From NCBI GenBank assembly GCA_001683735.1, contig LUGG01000001.1, positions 2,604,001 to 2,668,000 on the forward strand: 64,000 bases of DNA, written 5' to 3'. The notes under the pieces were generated by a model that was not told where the DNA came from, searched no databases, and was given only the letters and a program-made list of their open reading frames with translations. Made by a program: the position numbers and the translations under genes. The DNA is from Grifola frondosa (Eukaryota > Basidiomycota > Agaricomycetes > Polyporales > Grifolaceae). Position 1 is the first letter of the stretch. Each line of letters starts with the position of its first letter. Shown here one piece after another: positions 41,419-54,000 of the stretch.

Positions 41419-42261
41419 GCTAGCTCGTATTTTGTATCAGTAGACATACAATATGTATCCCAGATGTAATGATAATATTCTTGCTTTTTCGGCGCAAAAT
41501 CTCCGGATTCTCAGCTCACTGAGCTTGGAGCGTGACTTTACGAGTGACCTTGGAAGACATCCGGGCTTGCTTCCGACTGCCATGTCCCTGATCATTCCAT
41601 ACACCGGTTCGAACGAGGTCGACGCTACAACCCGACAATATCTCCTTCAGAACTGCTACGCATGACTGATTCTGCTATTTTCAGGTCTTAATATCCGCGA
41701 TCGCTTGATTATCGCTTTCATCCAGTCATGTCGGTCTCCCGTCCATTGCTGCAGCCTCTAGGAAGGGCATTCATATGCTCGCGGCTGCTTCGCGGCTGTC
41801 TGCTGCACGCAAAGTTCGATATTATTTCTGGACGGGAATCCGCTCTTTCGATTCCATCCTTCCGAGATATCTGGGTCGTGTAGGCGCGTTGGCCGACCTC
41901 CGCGCATTGTCACACGGCGCGGAATAAATTCATATTCCCCATGGCTCACTCACAACGGTGCAGCAGGCTCAGCCCCAATGCTCTCCATGAGTTGACCAGT
42001 GAAATTGCGCCAGTGCATCCGCATCATCGTGGCAAATGCGCCGACATCATGCGGACGACATGGATCAAATTTCTCATCCTGATACGTCGAGTTTCGTCCA
42101 CGAAGCTGAACGAAGCCTGCCGTGTCCATGATTCTTCCTGACGACCACCTGGTGCGCCAGCTTCGCGTTGCGCTAGCCACGACATAAAGATGACAGCACT
42201 CCATTACTTCCAGACAGTGCTCGTCGGGAATATTCTCTAACCTGCTCTGCAAAACTCTGCC
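41419..42261. other. Intergenic, no gene seen
   Basis: About 840 bp with no convincing coding frame. It contains the 3' end of the SUR7-like gene and the promoter of the first PL8 gene. Confidence 0.4.
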
Positions 42262-44943
42262 ATGTATCGTTCCTTTCGACTTGTCGCTGCTGCGGCCACT
42301 GGGTGTATCTACGCCATCGCCGCAACAGCCATTCCAGCCGCACGAAACCTTGATGCTGCCACTCTGGCAGACATACAGACTGTTACAGAGGGCAGACTCT
42401 CTACCATTGTTGGTGGCACGACAGGTGCAACATCCATCTCTAGCTGGTGGGCCTCCTTTGTGCTTTGATGAGCGAAAGCTAAACTTCGGTCAGGCTGTCA
42501 TCCCTTGGATCCAACGGTCAATGGCCCAGCTCTGAAGTCGACTACACAGCAGGATGTGATGCTCCGACCGCGAACTGGGCTGCTCAAGAGCATTGGGAAC
42601 GGATTCGTATGATGTCCTCCTGACTACGTAGTAAACGTCTGCTTACTTGCGGACTCCTGCAGTCACATTTGCCTCAGCGTGGCACGGAGGCTTGGAGAAC
42701 GCCCAGCAGTTCGTGCAGAGCATAGACCTCCGATCTGCGATTTCGCTTGCTATGGGATTCTGGTTCGCGAATGATTTTTCGGACCCATCGTGCTTGGACT
42801 CGGGCGGTGATGCTGCATGTCCCTGTGGTACCCCGGGACTTTGGAACACTAACTGGTTCTCCAATGTAAATCATGCATTTGCTTTCAATAAACAGTTTCA
42901 GCGTCACTGACGCATATGACAGGTTATTGGCATACCAACGTTTGTTGGCGAAGTGTGCCTGCTCCTCAATAATACCCTGACACCTACCGAGCTCGGGAAC
43001 TGCACCAAGTTCACTGGACGCTCGTACGCCACTTTCGAGACGGGCATCAATGGCGTCAGCTCCATCACCGGGGCAAATCTGCAGGATATCCGAGCATTGG
43101 CATCGACGAGGGTCTGCTGACCATCAACGCTACACTGCTTGCGGATGCATTTGGCAGAGTGCACGCGGACGCGGTCGTGCAGAACGCTACGAAGGCGGAC
43201 GGCATTCGCGCAGACGGTTCGTTCGGGCAGCACACTGGAATCGTCTACAACGGTAATTATGGAAAGGACTAGTAAGTTCTGTGAATCTTGTCGTTGTGAT
43301 CTGGTACTCAGGATGGCCGCTCTAGTGAGAATGATCTGTTCTCGTTCGAAATCGAAGCTGGAGGCACACAGTTCCAGGCTGGACCAGAGGCGAGGAGTGC
43401 TGTGGAGACCCTTGTAGATGGCGATCAATGGATGATTTATCGCAATGTGTTCACAAACGTGTTGCATTGGGATTTCGTGCGTAAATCCTCCATCAACTGT
43501 GCCATTGTGCTAAGTCATTCGTCTGTTATTAGAGTGTACTAGGACGATTCTTAACTGATCCGGTGATTGATAACCAGTATGTGCCTCCACAACGTGCAGT
43601 TTTACAGTGATCCACTGACACGCGCTGTAGTGCATCGTCCAGTATCAACACGAACCTAACCCAGCTACAAGTGCTTGGTCAAGAATGGGGTTCGGACATT
43701 CTCACAAATGTGTTCGACGACTTGTCTTTGAACACCACCGATGCAAATTCCGGCAATCTCACTGGAAATCGCATGTTCTACGCGAACGATTTTATGGTAA
43801 GTCTTGGCGATCATGTTATATGCAAACGCTGAGGGTACTGCACAGGTTCAGCGTGGTCCTGGTTACGTCACCTCGCTGAGAATGTATTCCACGCGCACAC
43901 AAAATACAGAATGTACGGACGAAGCTAACCCGTTCGGCTTCCATCTAAGTGACGGGACGGTGTACAATCACCTTCAAGGCGATGAATATGAGGACATAGT
44001 CGCCGCGTGGGACTGGAACCTTATACCGGGCATCACAGTCGACTACAACGCGACGACCTTGGATTGCAGCGACACCGGAAGGACTGCCATCAGACTTTCG
44101 TGGGCGGTGCGTCAGATGGGCGAGTCGGGGCGGTCGCGATGAGGTATGAGAACCCGCTGACGAAGAGCCTGAACTGGCGGAAGACATGGTTCTTCCTGGA
44201 GAACGATGTCCAGCACGTGATGGTGGCTCCGGATCACGTCTTCCACCTCCGCACCAGTTTTCTCGGTGCTGGATCAGCGCAAGTATGTCGGTGACGTGCT
44301 TGTCAATGGTGCTGCTGTGGGAGAGCGGCAACTTCACAGACGCAAGCTCCCTTTGGCATGGCGGAGTTGGGTACATCTTCAACACTTCTGATCCTGTCTC
44401 TCTGTCGTTGGACATTGGTCCTCGGACTGGGGCTTGGACTGCGATCGGAGCATCATCACAACCGCCCGTCACTGTCGACATGTTTGCGCGTGGCTCAATC
44501 ACGAGGACCTAAGCAGCACTATATCATACACCATCTTCCCTGCCACGACGTCAGACGGGTTCCAGGCAAAGGCAAGCGCTACGAAGCTGCAGAGCATCCG
44601 CAACGATGGCTCGATCTCGGCTTTGCTGGATGAGACGAACGAGATGGCGATGCTGGTGTTCTGGGAGACCGACGGGGGACAGGTCACTGTGCCCTCGCCG
44701 AACGGAGCGGCATCGATCAAAGTGCAGTCGAGCGGCAGCGCGAATGTAATCTTCCGGATGGACACTTGGACCGTGACCGTGGCCGAACCCACGCAGACGC
44801 TCTCTGCCCTGACCTTGAACTTTACTTTGGGTTCTGGCTCCGTGCCGATTGGGTGGGGATCCTCGGAGAGCAAGGGCTTGAGCTTTGATTTGCCTAGTGG
44901 GGGTATTGCGGGCAGTAGTCTGACACAAACGCTCCCGAGCTGA
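42262..44943 (+). CDS. Polysaccharide lyase family 8, secreted (copy 1)
   Basis: PL8 enzymes cleave uronic-acid polysaccharides such as hyaluronan, chondroitin or xanthan by beta-elimination. MYRSFRLVAAAATGCIYAIA is a signal peptide. The alpha-toroid follows: ANWAAQEHWERI, VTFASAWHGGLENAQQFV, YWFAND-like SLAMGFWFANDFSDPSC and GLWNTNWFSN (catalytic Asn region). Next come IRADGSFGQHTGIVYNGNYG (catalytic His and Tyr) and LTGNRMFYANDFM (Arg region). The beta-sandwich part includes NPFGFHLSDGTVYNHLQGDE, FVGGASDGRVGAVAM and a C-terminal LSALTLNFTLGSG. Frame changes of one or two bases are needed near 43090, 44092, 44235, 44325 and 44490; three are clear single-base losses relative to copy 2. With the same defect in essential genes nearby, sequence error is likely. 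The substrate is unknown. Confidence 0.85.
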
Positions 44944-45735
44944 GGAACTTAATGGATTCAAAACGTGTTTCCCTTTGATGGTCATCGTACTGTTCATTGT
45001 TGTATTACTGCTCCCTCGTCTCTTGGATTCGTTCTACATGTGTACATTTTCTGGCGTGCATATTTCGAGGGGACTTAGACAGGAGTCAGAATTTCGGAGG
45101 TTGCTCTGATGTCATGACGCAGCAGGGCGTCGCATGTTTGTCTGGAGCGGTGCTATCGAATCAAATTTAGAGGAATTCTTCCGCAGTTCTTTCCCGCGTG
45201 AGACCCGTTGACTCTTCGGAAATTCTCAAGCTCTGACTTACGCCCATTGAGTCCCGGTGAGAAAACTCACACGAGAACACATCGGGAACATTGGTGGGGC
45301 AATCGGATGTGGGGACTTGGCAGGACACGATAAGTCGATTTTGAACTCCGTGTTGACATGGAAGGAACATGCGTTTTTTGACATACCTGCACACTACGCG
45401 GTTTTGCGTGCTCTACGTGTGTGGCACATACGGCTAGCAGCACTGTATCATAATGGCGGGAGTGGCTGCAGGGCCGCGGCGATCGATTCGATCGAACACA
45501 AGGGCCAATGTACATGGCGCTTAACTTTCAGTTGGCCAAGTTCTGTCTCGGCGTGCATGAACATGTGGGATTTTGCAATCTTATCTATCTCACATTCAGT
45601 CTTCGGCATCACGGTTGGAATACAGAAAGCTTGGCGCAGCCAAACATGGAGCTACGTCGTTCATCATGATCATCATGTTTTAGGGGTGCCATCCTTTGGC
45701 CAGCTCAGAGTTTCTCGTGCGTTGACCCATTCCAG
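44944..45735. other. Intergenic between the PL8 genes
   Basis: About 790 bp with no gene that I can support. It contains CATGATCATCATG near 45663 and the promoter of the second PL8 gene. Confidence 0.4.
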
Positions 45736-48700
45736 ATGGCTGCCATCAGAGGAAGGATGCGCAAGCTTTCCTCTAGGTTTTCCACTAGGACTCTTATTTT
45801 TTATGGTGTCCTCTTCTGTATCGTCATTGCAGCATTGATCATTGGTACGTCCTCCAACACCTCAATCCCACAAAATTTCAATGACCTGTTGCTTCTGTGA
45901 TCCATTCGTTTGGGTCTTTCACAGGACTGGTGCTCGGGTGCGTAGTTTTGGAACTGAATGCCCAACCATCCCCGGCTACTTTCTGGTCCGAGTCTCTGGA
46001 TTCCAGCTCACTCAAGCGATCTGTTAGCATCCCTGCAGGTCGTAAGCATGGTGGTACTCAGTCTGCACAGTCCTCTCCGCAGTCCTCTCCGACAACCAAC
46101 CCGACGGATGATATAGCGACCATACGCCAGCGTAGATTATCCTCTATTGTCGCTGCTGCAGGACCAGCCGCAAATATATCCCAGTGGTATGCTCTATTCT
46201 ATCGAAGAGTGCTCAATAATTCATGTTATCCTCTGTTAGGCTCTCAACCCTCGACGCAAATGGCAAATGGCCAGACTCTGAGATCGACTACACCACTGGT
46301 TGCAATGCTCGTCGCGCTAACTGGTTTGCGGTTATTTTATCGAGTACCTGAGAAGACCGAACTTATTATTTTTTTATTAACATATAGGCCTATTGAGACT
46401 CACTGGGATCGGATCGGTAGGTGTGCATTAGTCTGCCATATTACAATATCTTGATCTCTTTTGAATAATGCAGTGACCATGGCTGCAGCATGGAACGGTG
46501 GTTTACCCGATGGCAACCAATATGTGCAGAACGCTAGTTTTCTTAATTCCATCTCGCGAGCTATGGACTATTGGTTCGCCAATGATTTCACAAATCCCTC
46601 GTGCTTGGACTCTGGTGGAACGGCATCTTGTAAATGCGGAACACCGGGATTCTGGAACACGAATTGGTTCTCTAATGTCGGTCTTTATTTCGTAAAGAAT
46701 TCAGCTTCATTAATCATGGTTAATGACCAGATCATTGCACTACCAACGCTAATCGGCGAAGGCTGTCTTTTGATCTCTAATAGCACGCTTACGCCCACAC
46801 AGTTGAGAAACTGTACGCACATAACCGAACGCAGCTATAGCACATTCGGCCGGAACATCAATGGCCTCGGCGTCCTGACTGGCGCAAACACTCTAGATGT
46901 GGCCAAAGTGGGCATCGATCAGGCGCTGCTCACCTGGAACGTCTCGTTAATTACCGACGCATACGGGAGGATACATAAAGAAGTGGTCGTTCAGAATGTG
47001 GTGAAGGCCGACGGGATACGGTCCGATGGAAGCTTCGGACAGCACGGTGGAATAATATATAATGGAAATTATGGACAGGTCTAGTGAGCATCTTCGTTAA
47101 TAGTAACGGAGAAGACGCGCTGACCGAATGATAGCACCTCAGATGTTTTGAATGTTGAAAACGATGCGGGAGGGACTCAATTTTCGGCTGGGGAACTGGA
47201 TCTCAAGGTGCTTTCGAGACGCTCATGAACGGGAATTTATGGATGATATACCTCAACGTGGCCACCGAAGTATTGCATTGGGACTTCGTATGTAACGTCT
47301 TCCATTCAAGGTAGGAAATGCTAAAATCTTTGTAGAGTGTTGTAGGACGACTTATTACCTTCCCAGTAATCGACCAACAGTAAGTTGAACCACGTTCGCC
47401 TTGTTATTATGAGCCTTTCCTGATGCAATCTCTTTTAGAGCAACGGGAAGCACGAATATAAATTTCACTCAGATTCAACAACTAGGAACTGAGTGGAGCT
47501 CAACGAACCTGACTTCTATATACAATGACTTGATAAATAATTCAACCAGCGCCAACGTCGGGAATATCATCGGGAATCGTATGTTCTTCGACAACGATTA
47601 CATGGTAACTGTGTTACAGACTTAATCTATCTCATGGCGGTGGTTAACTGATGTGTCCATCTAGGTGCATCGTGGCTCTGGATATGTAACGACCCTACGC
47701 ATGTATTCTTCACGAACACAAAACACCGAGTGTGTTAATGCGCAAAATGTGCGGTTCTTATTTTGACGTGTTCTGGGAAAGAATTCTCACTTTTTTTTTT
47801 AAGCCGTTTGGGCTTCACCTTGCGGACGGAGTCCTATATACGCACATCCAGGGGACCGAATATGAAGACATTCCCGTCGCGTGGGATTGGAATCGTGAGT
47901 TCTCCAGCCTAATTACTTGCCCACGGTACATATCTGTCTTTGCTAGTGTTACCTGGGATCACTGTGGATTACAATGCCGTACCTCTCCAGTGTGGGAGCA
48001 CACAATTTACAGGCATAGAATCTTTCGTGGGAGGCGCCTCGGATGGGACTATCGGCGCAGCGGCCATGCGTTTCACGAATCCGGTGACGAAATCATTCAG
48101 CTGGCAGAAAGCATGGTTCTTCCTCGATGACGACGTGCAGTATGTTATCGTCTCCAGCATCAACTCCTCTTCGAAGGCACCGGTATATTCGGTGCTCGAT
48201 CAGAAGAGACACAACGGTGTAATTCTAGTAAATGGGCAGGCCGTGCAGACGACGACGAATATTTCGGGCGTGCAGACCCTGTGGCACGATAATGTTGGTT
48301 ATACTTTCAATACGGAACCTTCCGGCACGAATCTCGATCTGTCCGTGCAGGTGGGCCCGCGCACGGGCAACTGGAGCGACATCGGCGTTTCGACCGTGGG
48401 CGTCGCCACGGTTGATTTGTTCTCAGCATGGATTAATCACGGATCCACCAACCTCGTCGTCCCTGTCTCGTACACAACTTTCCCGGCGGTCGACCAGGAG
48501 TCGTTCGCGCAGAAGATCGCTTCCGTGCAACTGACGACAATCCAAAACGATCACAGCATCTCCGCTGTCTTCGACGCGGTGAACGGTGTCGCCATGATCG
48601 TCTTCTGGGATGCGGGTGGGGGCTCGGTGCAGTTCACGCCATCCTCGCAGGATGCATCCATCACTGTGCAGTCGTCGGGAATGCGATTGTGCTGTGGCGA

Positions 48701-48883
48701 TTAAATGCGGGATCGGCCACGGTCTCCGACCCTTCTCAGACGCTATCGAATATCAAGCTCACATTTTCGGTGGGATCCTCGGGGAACGCGCCTTCTGGTT
48801 TGGTGACAGGGAGTTCGAAGGAGCTTTCCTTCGGGCTTCCAGCAGGAGGCGTAGCGGGGGGCAGCATGACTCAGAACTTTTGA
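45736..48883 (+). CDS. Polysaccharide lyase family 8, membrane-anchored (copy 2)
   Basis: This is a tandem paralogue of the preceding PL8. Exon 1 begins MAAIRGRMRKLSSRFSTR, followed by a single helix (LIFYGVLFCIVIAALIIG) that continues after an intron. This is a basic head plus signal anchor rather than a cleaved signal peptide. A Ser/Thr/Pro linker (about 46040-46110) precedes the lyase part: MAAAWNGGLPDGNQYV, GFWNTNWFSN, IRSDGSFGQHGGIIYNGNYG with catalytic His and Tyr, IIGNRMFFDNDYM, FVGGASDGTIGAAAMRF, and a C-terminal KLTFSVGSSGNAP. Two single-base losses are seen, near 47200 (after FSAGE) and 48678 (after TVQSSG), possibly sequence errors. Expected topology is type II, with the enzyme outside the cell or in the secretory lumen. 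Confidence 0.85.
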
Positions 48884-49445
48884 CCTGTATAACAGACATT
48901 ATCATCACCATTTTCGGACATAGGGGCGGTGGTGGAGGAAGAGTGGATTGCTTCTGACAGTAAGGTAGAGTGCTATGTATACACATCGGACGCGGTATTC
49001 TACGATGGGTCACGGGGGGGGGGGGTTCTGTACAATTGATGAGGACATGTGCCTCTGTCTGCACCGTCCCGCGGCGGGCATAGAAGCGACGTGACACGCG
49101 CCGTTCGAACAGGATATTGGTGAAGCTGTCGGTCTGAAATATTCGGCATTTGCACCTGGAATACCTAATGGCTCATTTGTCTGTACTCTATACATTTGGG
49201 ACCTCTCCAGTGCGCATATAGCTTCGCAAGCTGTCGTCCAATCTAATTGGGCATACCGGTATCTCAGAAGAACAGTTTCTCTTGCGCCTACCCAAGTTTC
49301 AATTCAGATGGGAACGTGCTATCCATCCACCGGTGCAATCTGTCGCATCCTACGTCAGGCATCTCTGCTCTAAGCCATCTAACAATGCAACGAAGATTCT
49401 GTCCGGATACCAGCGCTGCATAATATTCGCGGTCCTTGGATTTCA
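48884..49445. other. Intergenic with a 12-base G run
   Basis: Convergent spacer between the second PL8 gene and the kinase gene. It contains an uninterrupted run of 12 G (about 49014-49025) and several G-rich clusters near 48920-48950. No gene seen. Confidence 0.4.
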
Positions 49446-50612
49446 TTATCTAAGGGGTGGTAAGTTCACTGCGTGAAAGGTAAACAAAGAAGTAATCACC
49501 TCCTCATAGAGCTGGCAAAGCCGCGTGCTTTCTTTCGGACTCTCATTCCACCAAAAGGTGGGTGTTGCAAAACGAGGATCCTCGGGTCCCGTGTAAAGTA
49601 GCCATGAGGGATACGCCACCGCAAGGATTGCCGGCTGGGTCATATGAAATTCCCAGTCAACGACAGCAGTGATGCATCCACGGGAGTCGTCGATCAAGAT
49701 GTTGCCGGCGTGAAAGTCGTCATGTACGAGAGCACATCTGAGGAATGATGGCGTGGTCAAATGTTCAACTATGACCCGTGTATGGGCCTCTAATTTATCG
49801 AGTGTCTCCATTGCACGGGACCTGCTTGTTCCATCATTTGCGATTCGAAATTGTCGCTTACGTGCAAAGAGGTGGTCGATGTACTCCGCAAGTGTGTCGA
49901 ATACGCGGTCAGCATGATCGGGGACAGATGGTATGAGCTCAAGAGATTGATCAGGTCCACTTGCAGTGATTGTCCCAATCTTCTGTGGAACAGCAAGCCT
50001 GAATAGCTCCAGCGCCACTTCAGCGTATGAAAGGATAATCTGTTCCTGTGGCGGTTGTAAGACATCGGCACTCTCAGAACGACCGAGACATTTTCACACC
50101 TTCAGCACAGTTGACAACAAAGAAAACGAGTTCATAAGCGTGACACCAGGCATTTTGTTCATAACGACGAAATTTAAGTCGGTTCCGCGAACGACAGCAA
50201 GCAATTGTGGCACCGGAACAACAGTATTCCGTGCAACAAATGAGAGCACAGCGACTTCGCTGTCAAATTTGCATGCCTTCCATGCCTGTTGGACGGGATC
50301 CTCGACAGGATAGTTTTGTCTAACAATGACGGTGGCGCCGGATTCAAGCACGGCCTCCAAAGTCTGCAATTGCTTGGCTATTGGTAACTCTTAAAGCCGA
50401 AGAAAAAGGATACTCACAAGATTCAGATCTATAGCACGACACCTGGTAGATACCACGGAAGCCTGCATCACGGTCTCGACTGCATCGAGGAGGGAGCGAC
50501 GGAGGTCGTCGGGAGTTTCGCCAGAAGTCAGAGTCCAGTCATGGAAGGAGTCAGGAAAGCCTTCGAGCTCGAAACACTCCCCCTCACCATTCCAAAAAGG
50601 CAAAACCACCAT
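49446..50612 (-). CDS. APH-family (aminoglycoside phosphotransferase-like) kinase
   Basis: APH-type proteins share the protein-kinase fold and phosphorylate small molecules such as choline, fructosamine or antibiotics. Visible motifs are GATVIVRQNYPVED (beta-strand Lys/Arg region), VPVPQLLAVVRGTDLNFVVM, MNKMPGVTLMNSF, CALVHDDFHAGNILIDD (Brenner-type HxDxxxxN catalytic loop) and AVVDWEFH (DxD-like metal site). Three exons. The C-terminus may end LCQLYEE at a short intron or run a few residues further; either way the gene stops near 49446. Fungi carry many such paralogues without known substrates. It lies beside an XlnR-like regulator, but I see no link to a metabolic cluster. Confidence 0.82.
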
Positions 50613-51015
50613 AGTTCACTCGACGCGAGGAGCTTAAGAGGAGGGAGACTGGGTGGTCAGACAATTTGATGTTCAACAATCAACGGAATTTCGAACACTT
50701 ACCTAAATTGGCAACTTCACAGCGCGCCTACAAGAACTCTTCTCTTCCGTGCGTTTGATCTTGTGTTTGTACCATGAATGATACTGAGCACGTCCACCAA
50801 GCGTTTACATACGTTTATCACTATGGTGGGCGATATGAACCATCAATGGCCGACTCAGGGCAGCCAACGGTGATCCGCATACGCGTAGAACATCTTCGCT
50901 TATTGCGTCTAGGAGTTGATACACAACATACACAGGCGGTGCACGGGGAGATTTTGCAGGTATGCAAGAGTACAATAGATTGTGATAGCCAGTACGAGTG
51001 CCGATAGCCAAACAC
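50613..51015. other. Intergenic, no supported gene
   Basis: A plus-strand 77-codon frame (50774-51007) lies here, but it has no recognisable features. The stretch holds the kinase promoter and the 3' end of the regulator gene. Confidence 0.35.
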
Positions 51016-54000
51016 TCAAGAATGATGGTCCTGGTCGCTCTGGAACCGTGAGAAATCCAACAACGGGTAATTCACTCCCTCCACAAATTCTTGCGACAAC
51101 TGATGCTGGTCGAAGGTGAACGCCTGCTGTGGCATACTTGATCCAGGCACGGGAGTAACGTCCATCCCGGAGCTAGCCGGCGGCATATCCGTCGTCGTCG
51201 ACAAGCCAGAGCGCAACAAGCCCTCCGTGGCTCCAGTGTGCGGCCACCACTGGTACCCAGGGTAGAACGACGTGGAGGACTCAAAGCCGGGGACGTCGAT
51301 CCCAAGCGTTTGTGCTACAATGCGCGCATTCGCGCTGTAGTCCCACGTGGACACCGCTGCCGTCTGCTGGTACTCATCTACAGCAGGCTGCTCGAAAGTC
51401 TGCTGCTCGAGGATATTAGTGTTCTTCGCGTCCCCCAGGGCGTCGCCCGCGGACCGCTTTGGCCTATGTTCGGCTGTGGATGTGGATACTGTCGTTTGAT
51501 CCAGTTGGACCTTCGCGCCCTCGAGCAACATGCGAATGTGCATAGTACTTGGCCATGTGCGCTGTATGGAATGTAAGAACAACCGAAGAGGAGACCACGT
51601 GAAATACAGTACCTCCATGTGTTTCAGCGAGGTGATGCATTGCCGGAGGCCAACCGTAGCTTGAGCGTTCCATGGACGCCTCGTCACTGTGATGATGATA
51701 TCGAGCGTTAGTATAGACCACAGGCCAGACGATAGATTTTGCACATGTGATGACGTGCATGATCCTACAACAAACGTCTCGTGAATTAGATTATCACAAA
51801 GTATAAACAACACACACCCTGCACTCTGCAAAAAGATCGACATGAAAGGCGGGGACCGGTCCAAGCCGTAGGTATCATCATAAACTGTGGCTGGTTGAAC
51901 ACCAAATCAACAATCTAGATGAACGTGCCAGATCGGCAGCTTCTTACCCATCGAACTGATATGAGATGCGGCATTTTGGCATACGTCAAAGGCTTTGAGG
52001 GGAAAGGGTCGACATGGACGACAGACTGCCTGTACCACCGTCAGTACAAATCTGCCTACTTCACATGTCATCGAAACCCACTCGTTCCAAGGCGGAAGAC
52101 TATAACGGGTGGTTAGTTATAGCACCCGGTCGCGCACAATGGACTCACAACGCGCGATGCAGTAGCAGGACAGCGGCACAATACTCGATATGCAGCGCGA
52201 GTATATGCGGCAACGGAGTGATCTGTTTGCTCGTCGTGCAGTAGCGCAGGTGGTCCTGCAGGTTGATCAGCCACTGATGCAGGCGCGTCTCGAGCTGCTC
52301 AAAGTGCGTCCGCCGGGGGGTCTCTGAGAATGACTTGACAGGGTAAATCTTGTCCATGATATCTGTGATGATCACGGCTGTGCTCGAATGAGTTCCTTGG
52401 TCTCACAAGGGAGACGACTGTAACTTACACAGAGAGCATGCCTCTCGCCAGCATGATATGATCCTCCCTGGCACGGGAGAGAAATCCCGTCCGAGCGCAT
52501 TGTGTGGATACGGATGCCAATTTTGGTACTCGTCGGCCTGGGTGGAAGCACGGTGAGTATATGCGCCAGTATATGCATAAACTCGACGCGCCTCTTCCGC
52601 ATCAAGGAAAGTTGTAGAATAATCGTTAGCGCGGAAGGTAATTGGTCTACCTAATCACCGGTAGCACGGTCAGTAAATACATGCCCCTTTCTGCAAGATG
52701 CCTACCCAGCCAGATCGCGGAAAATCTTCTTTATGTATAAGCATGAATTAAAGACAGACACAGGGAACACAGCTCACTTGTCTGCAGTGCAACATGACCA
52801 CCAAATATGTTTCCGGATCTGCTTCTCCACGGGAGAGAACAGCTCGTTCGCTCCGTCCATCCACCGATCCGCGTCGCGGTTCATGCCAAGATCGACAGCC
52901 TATGATCGAGATCATGCATTGTTAGGGTTAGATATTGGCGGATAAACGCTAACCATGCGCAACGCCATGCCTAAGCAGAGAGATACGTCAACTGCACGAT
53001 CAAGAAAAAGATAGGCCACCGACTAACCAGTATACAACCAACCTTGTTGCATCGACCCTAGGAAACACCTCAGATATCATGCTCGCGAGATGTGTACGTA
53101 CGTCATCGGTCAATCCACTCACCTACGCCAAACTCGCGGACGGCGAGGAGCAGTAGCGCTTGACACGTGGACGGGCGACTGCACTGGTAATTATTATCTA
53201 GTCAACCGAGCACGCGTCAGACTAAGAAATTTGAGGATATCGCAACACCGCCTACTCAGCAAAATTCGGGCGCTAGAAACATATTCTTGTCCCGCTTTCG
53301 AAAAGCCATGACTGGTGTCTTGGGAATAGTCTTGGTCCGAGTACCGTGCGGCGATAGCGAACATCGATAGGAGTAGGAGCTTACAAGGCTTTTGTATAGG
53401 TTCACGCTCCACCGACGACGATGATTTCCCGAGAGAGACCGAAGAACGGGAACTGTGAAATCGAAACAATTTGCACCCGCCAGTCTGCATAGTATATCCA
53501 GAGGCTAACCTGTTTGTCCTATGAGTTTCAAAAAAAAATCATTGGTGGATTTACGTCGCACGCGACTCGAGAGCGTACATTGCATCATAATTGGCCAGGA
53601 AATCCTGTTTGTGGATAACAGGATACATCGGATGGATATATGTGAAGTACAGCTCAAGAAGATGTATCTGCACTTGAGGATGTGGCAGCTGGATATCTTG
53701 ATTGCCTTCCTCGTTTGATGGATCTACATGTTCAAATTCTGCATTTACATTCGCGACATCAAAATTCCTGGAATATGCCGCGGGTTCAGGACAGAATGAG
53801 TTGTAGAGCATTGTAATTGCAAACCATATTCCATTCGACTTCTGAATATCGTCTTTTCGATCGCTTCTTGCTAGTAACGGGAGGCCAGAAGCAGAGCCGT
53901 GATAACGGATCTATCACAAACGTGTCAATATGCATATTAATATTGAATATAACCATCCCCATCTACTTCTTGATTTTCGTCGAGAGAAAGATGTCCGAAC

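Noticed and set aside
42262..44943. Calling the PL8 genes pseudogenes
   Set aside because: The same one-base losses occur in RPB2 and MPP10, which must be functional, so sequence error is the simpler reading.
50774..51007. Small plus-strand gene of 77 codons
   Set aside because: No domain, no splice signals and no coding-like composition; it lies in a promoter/3' spacer.
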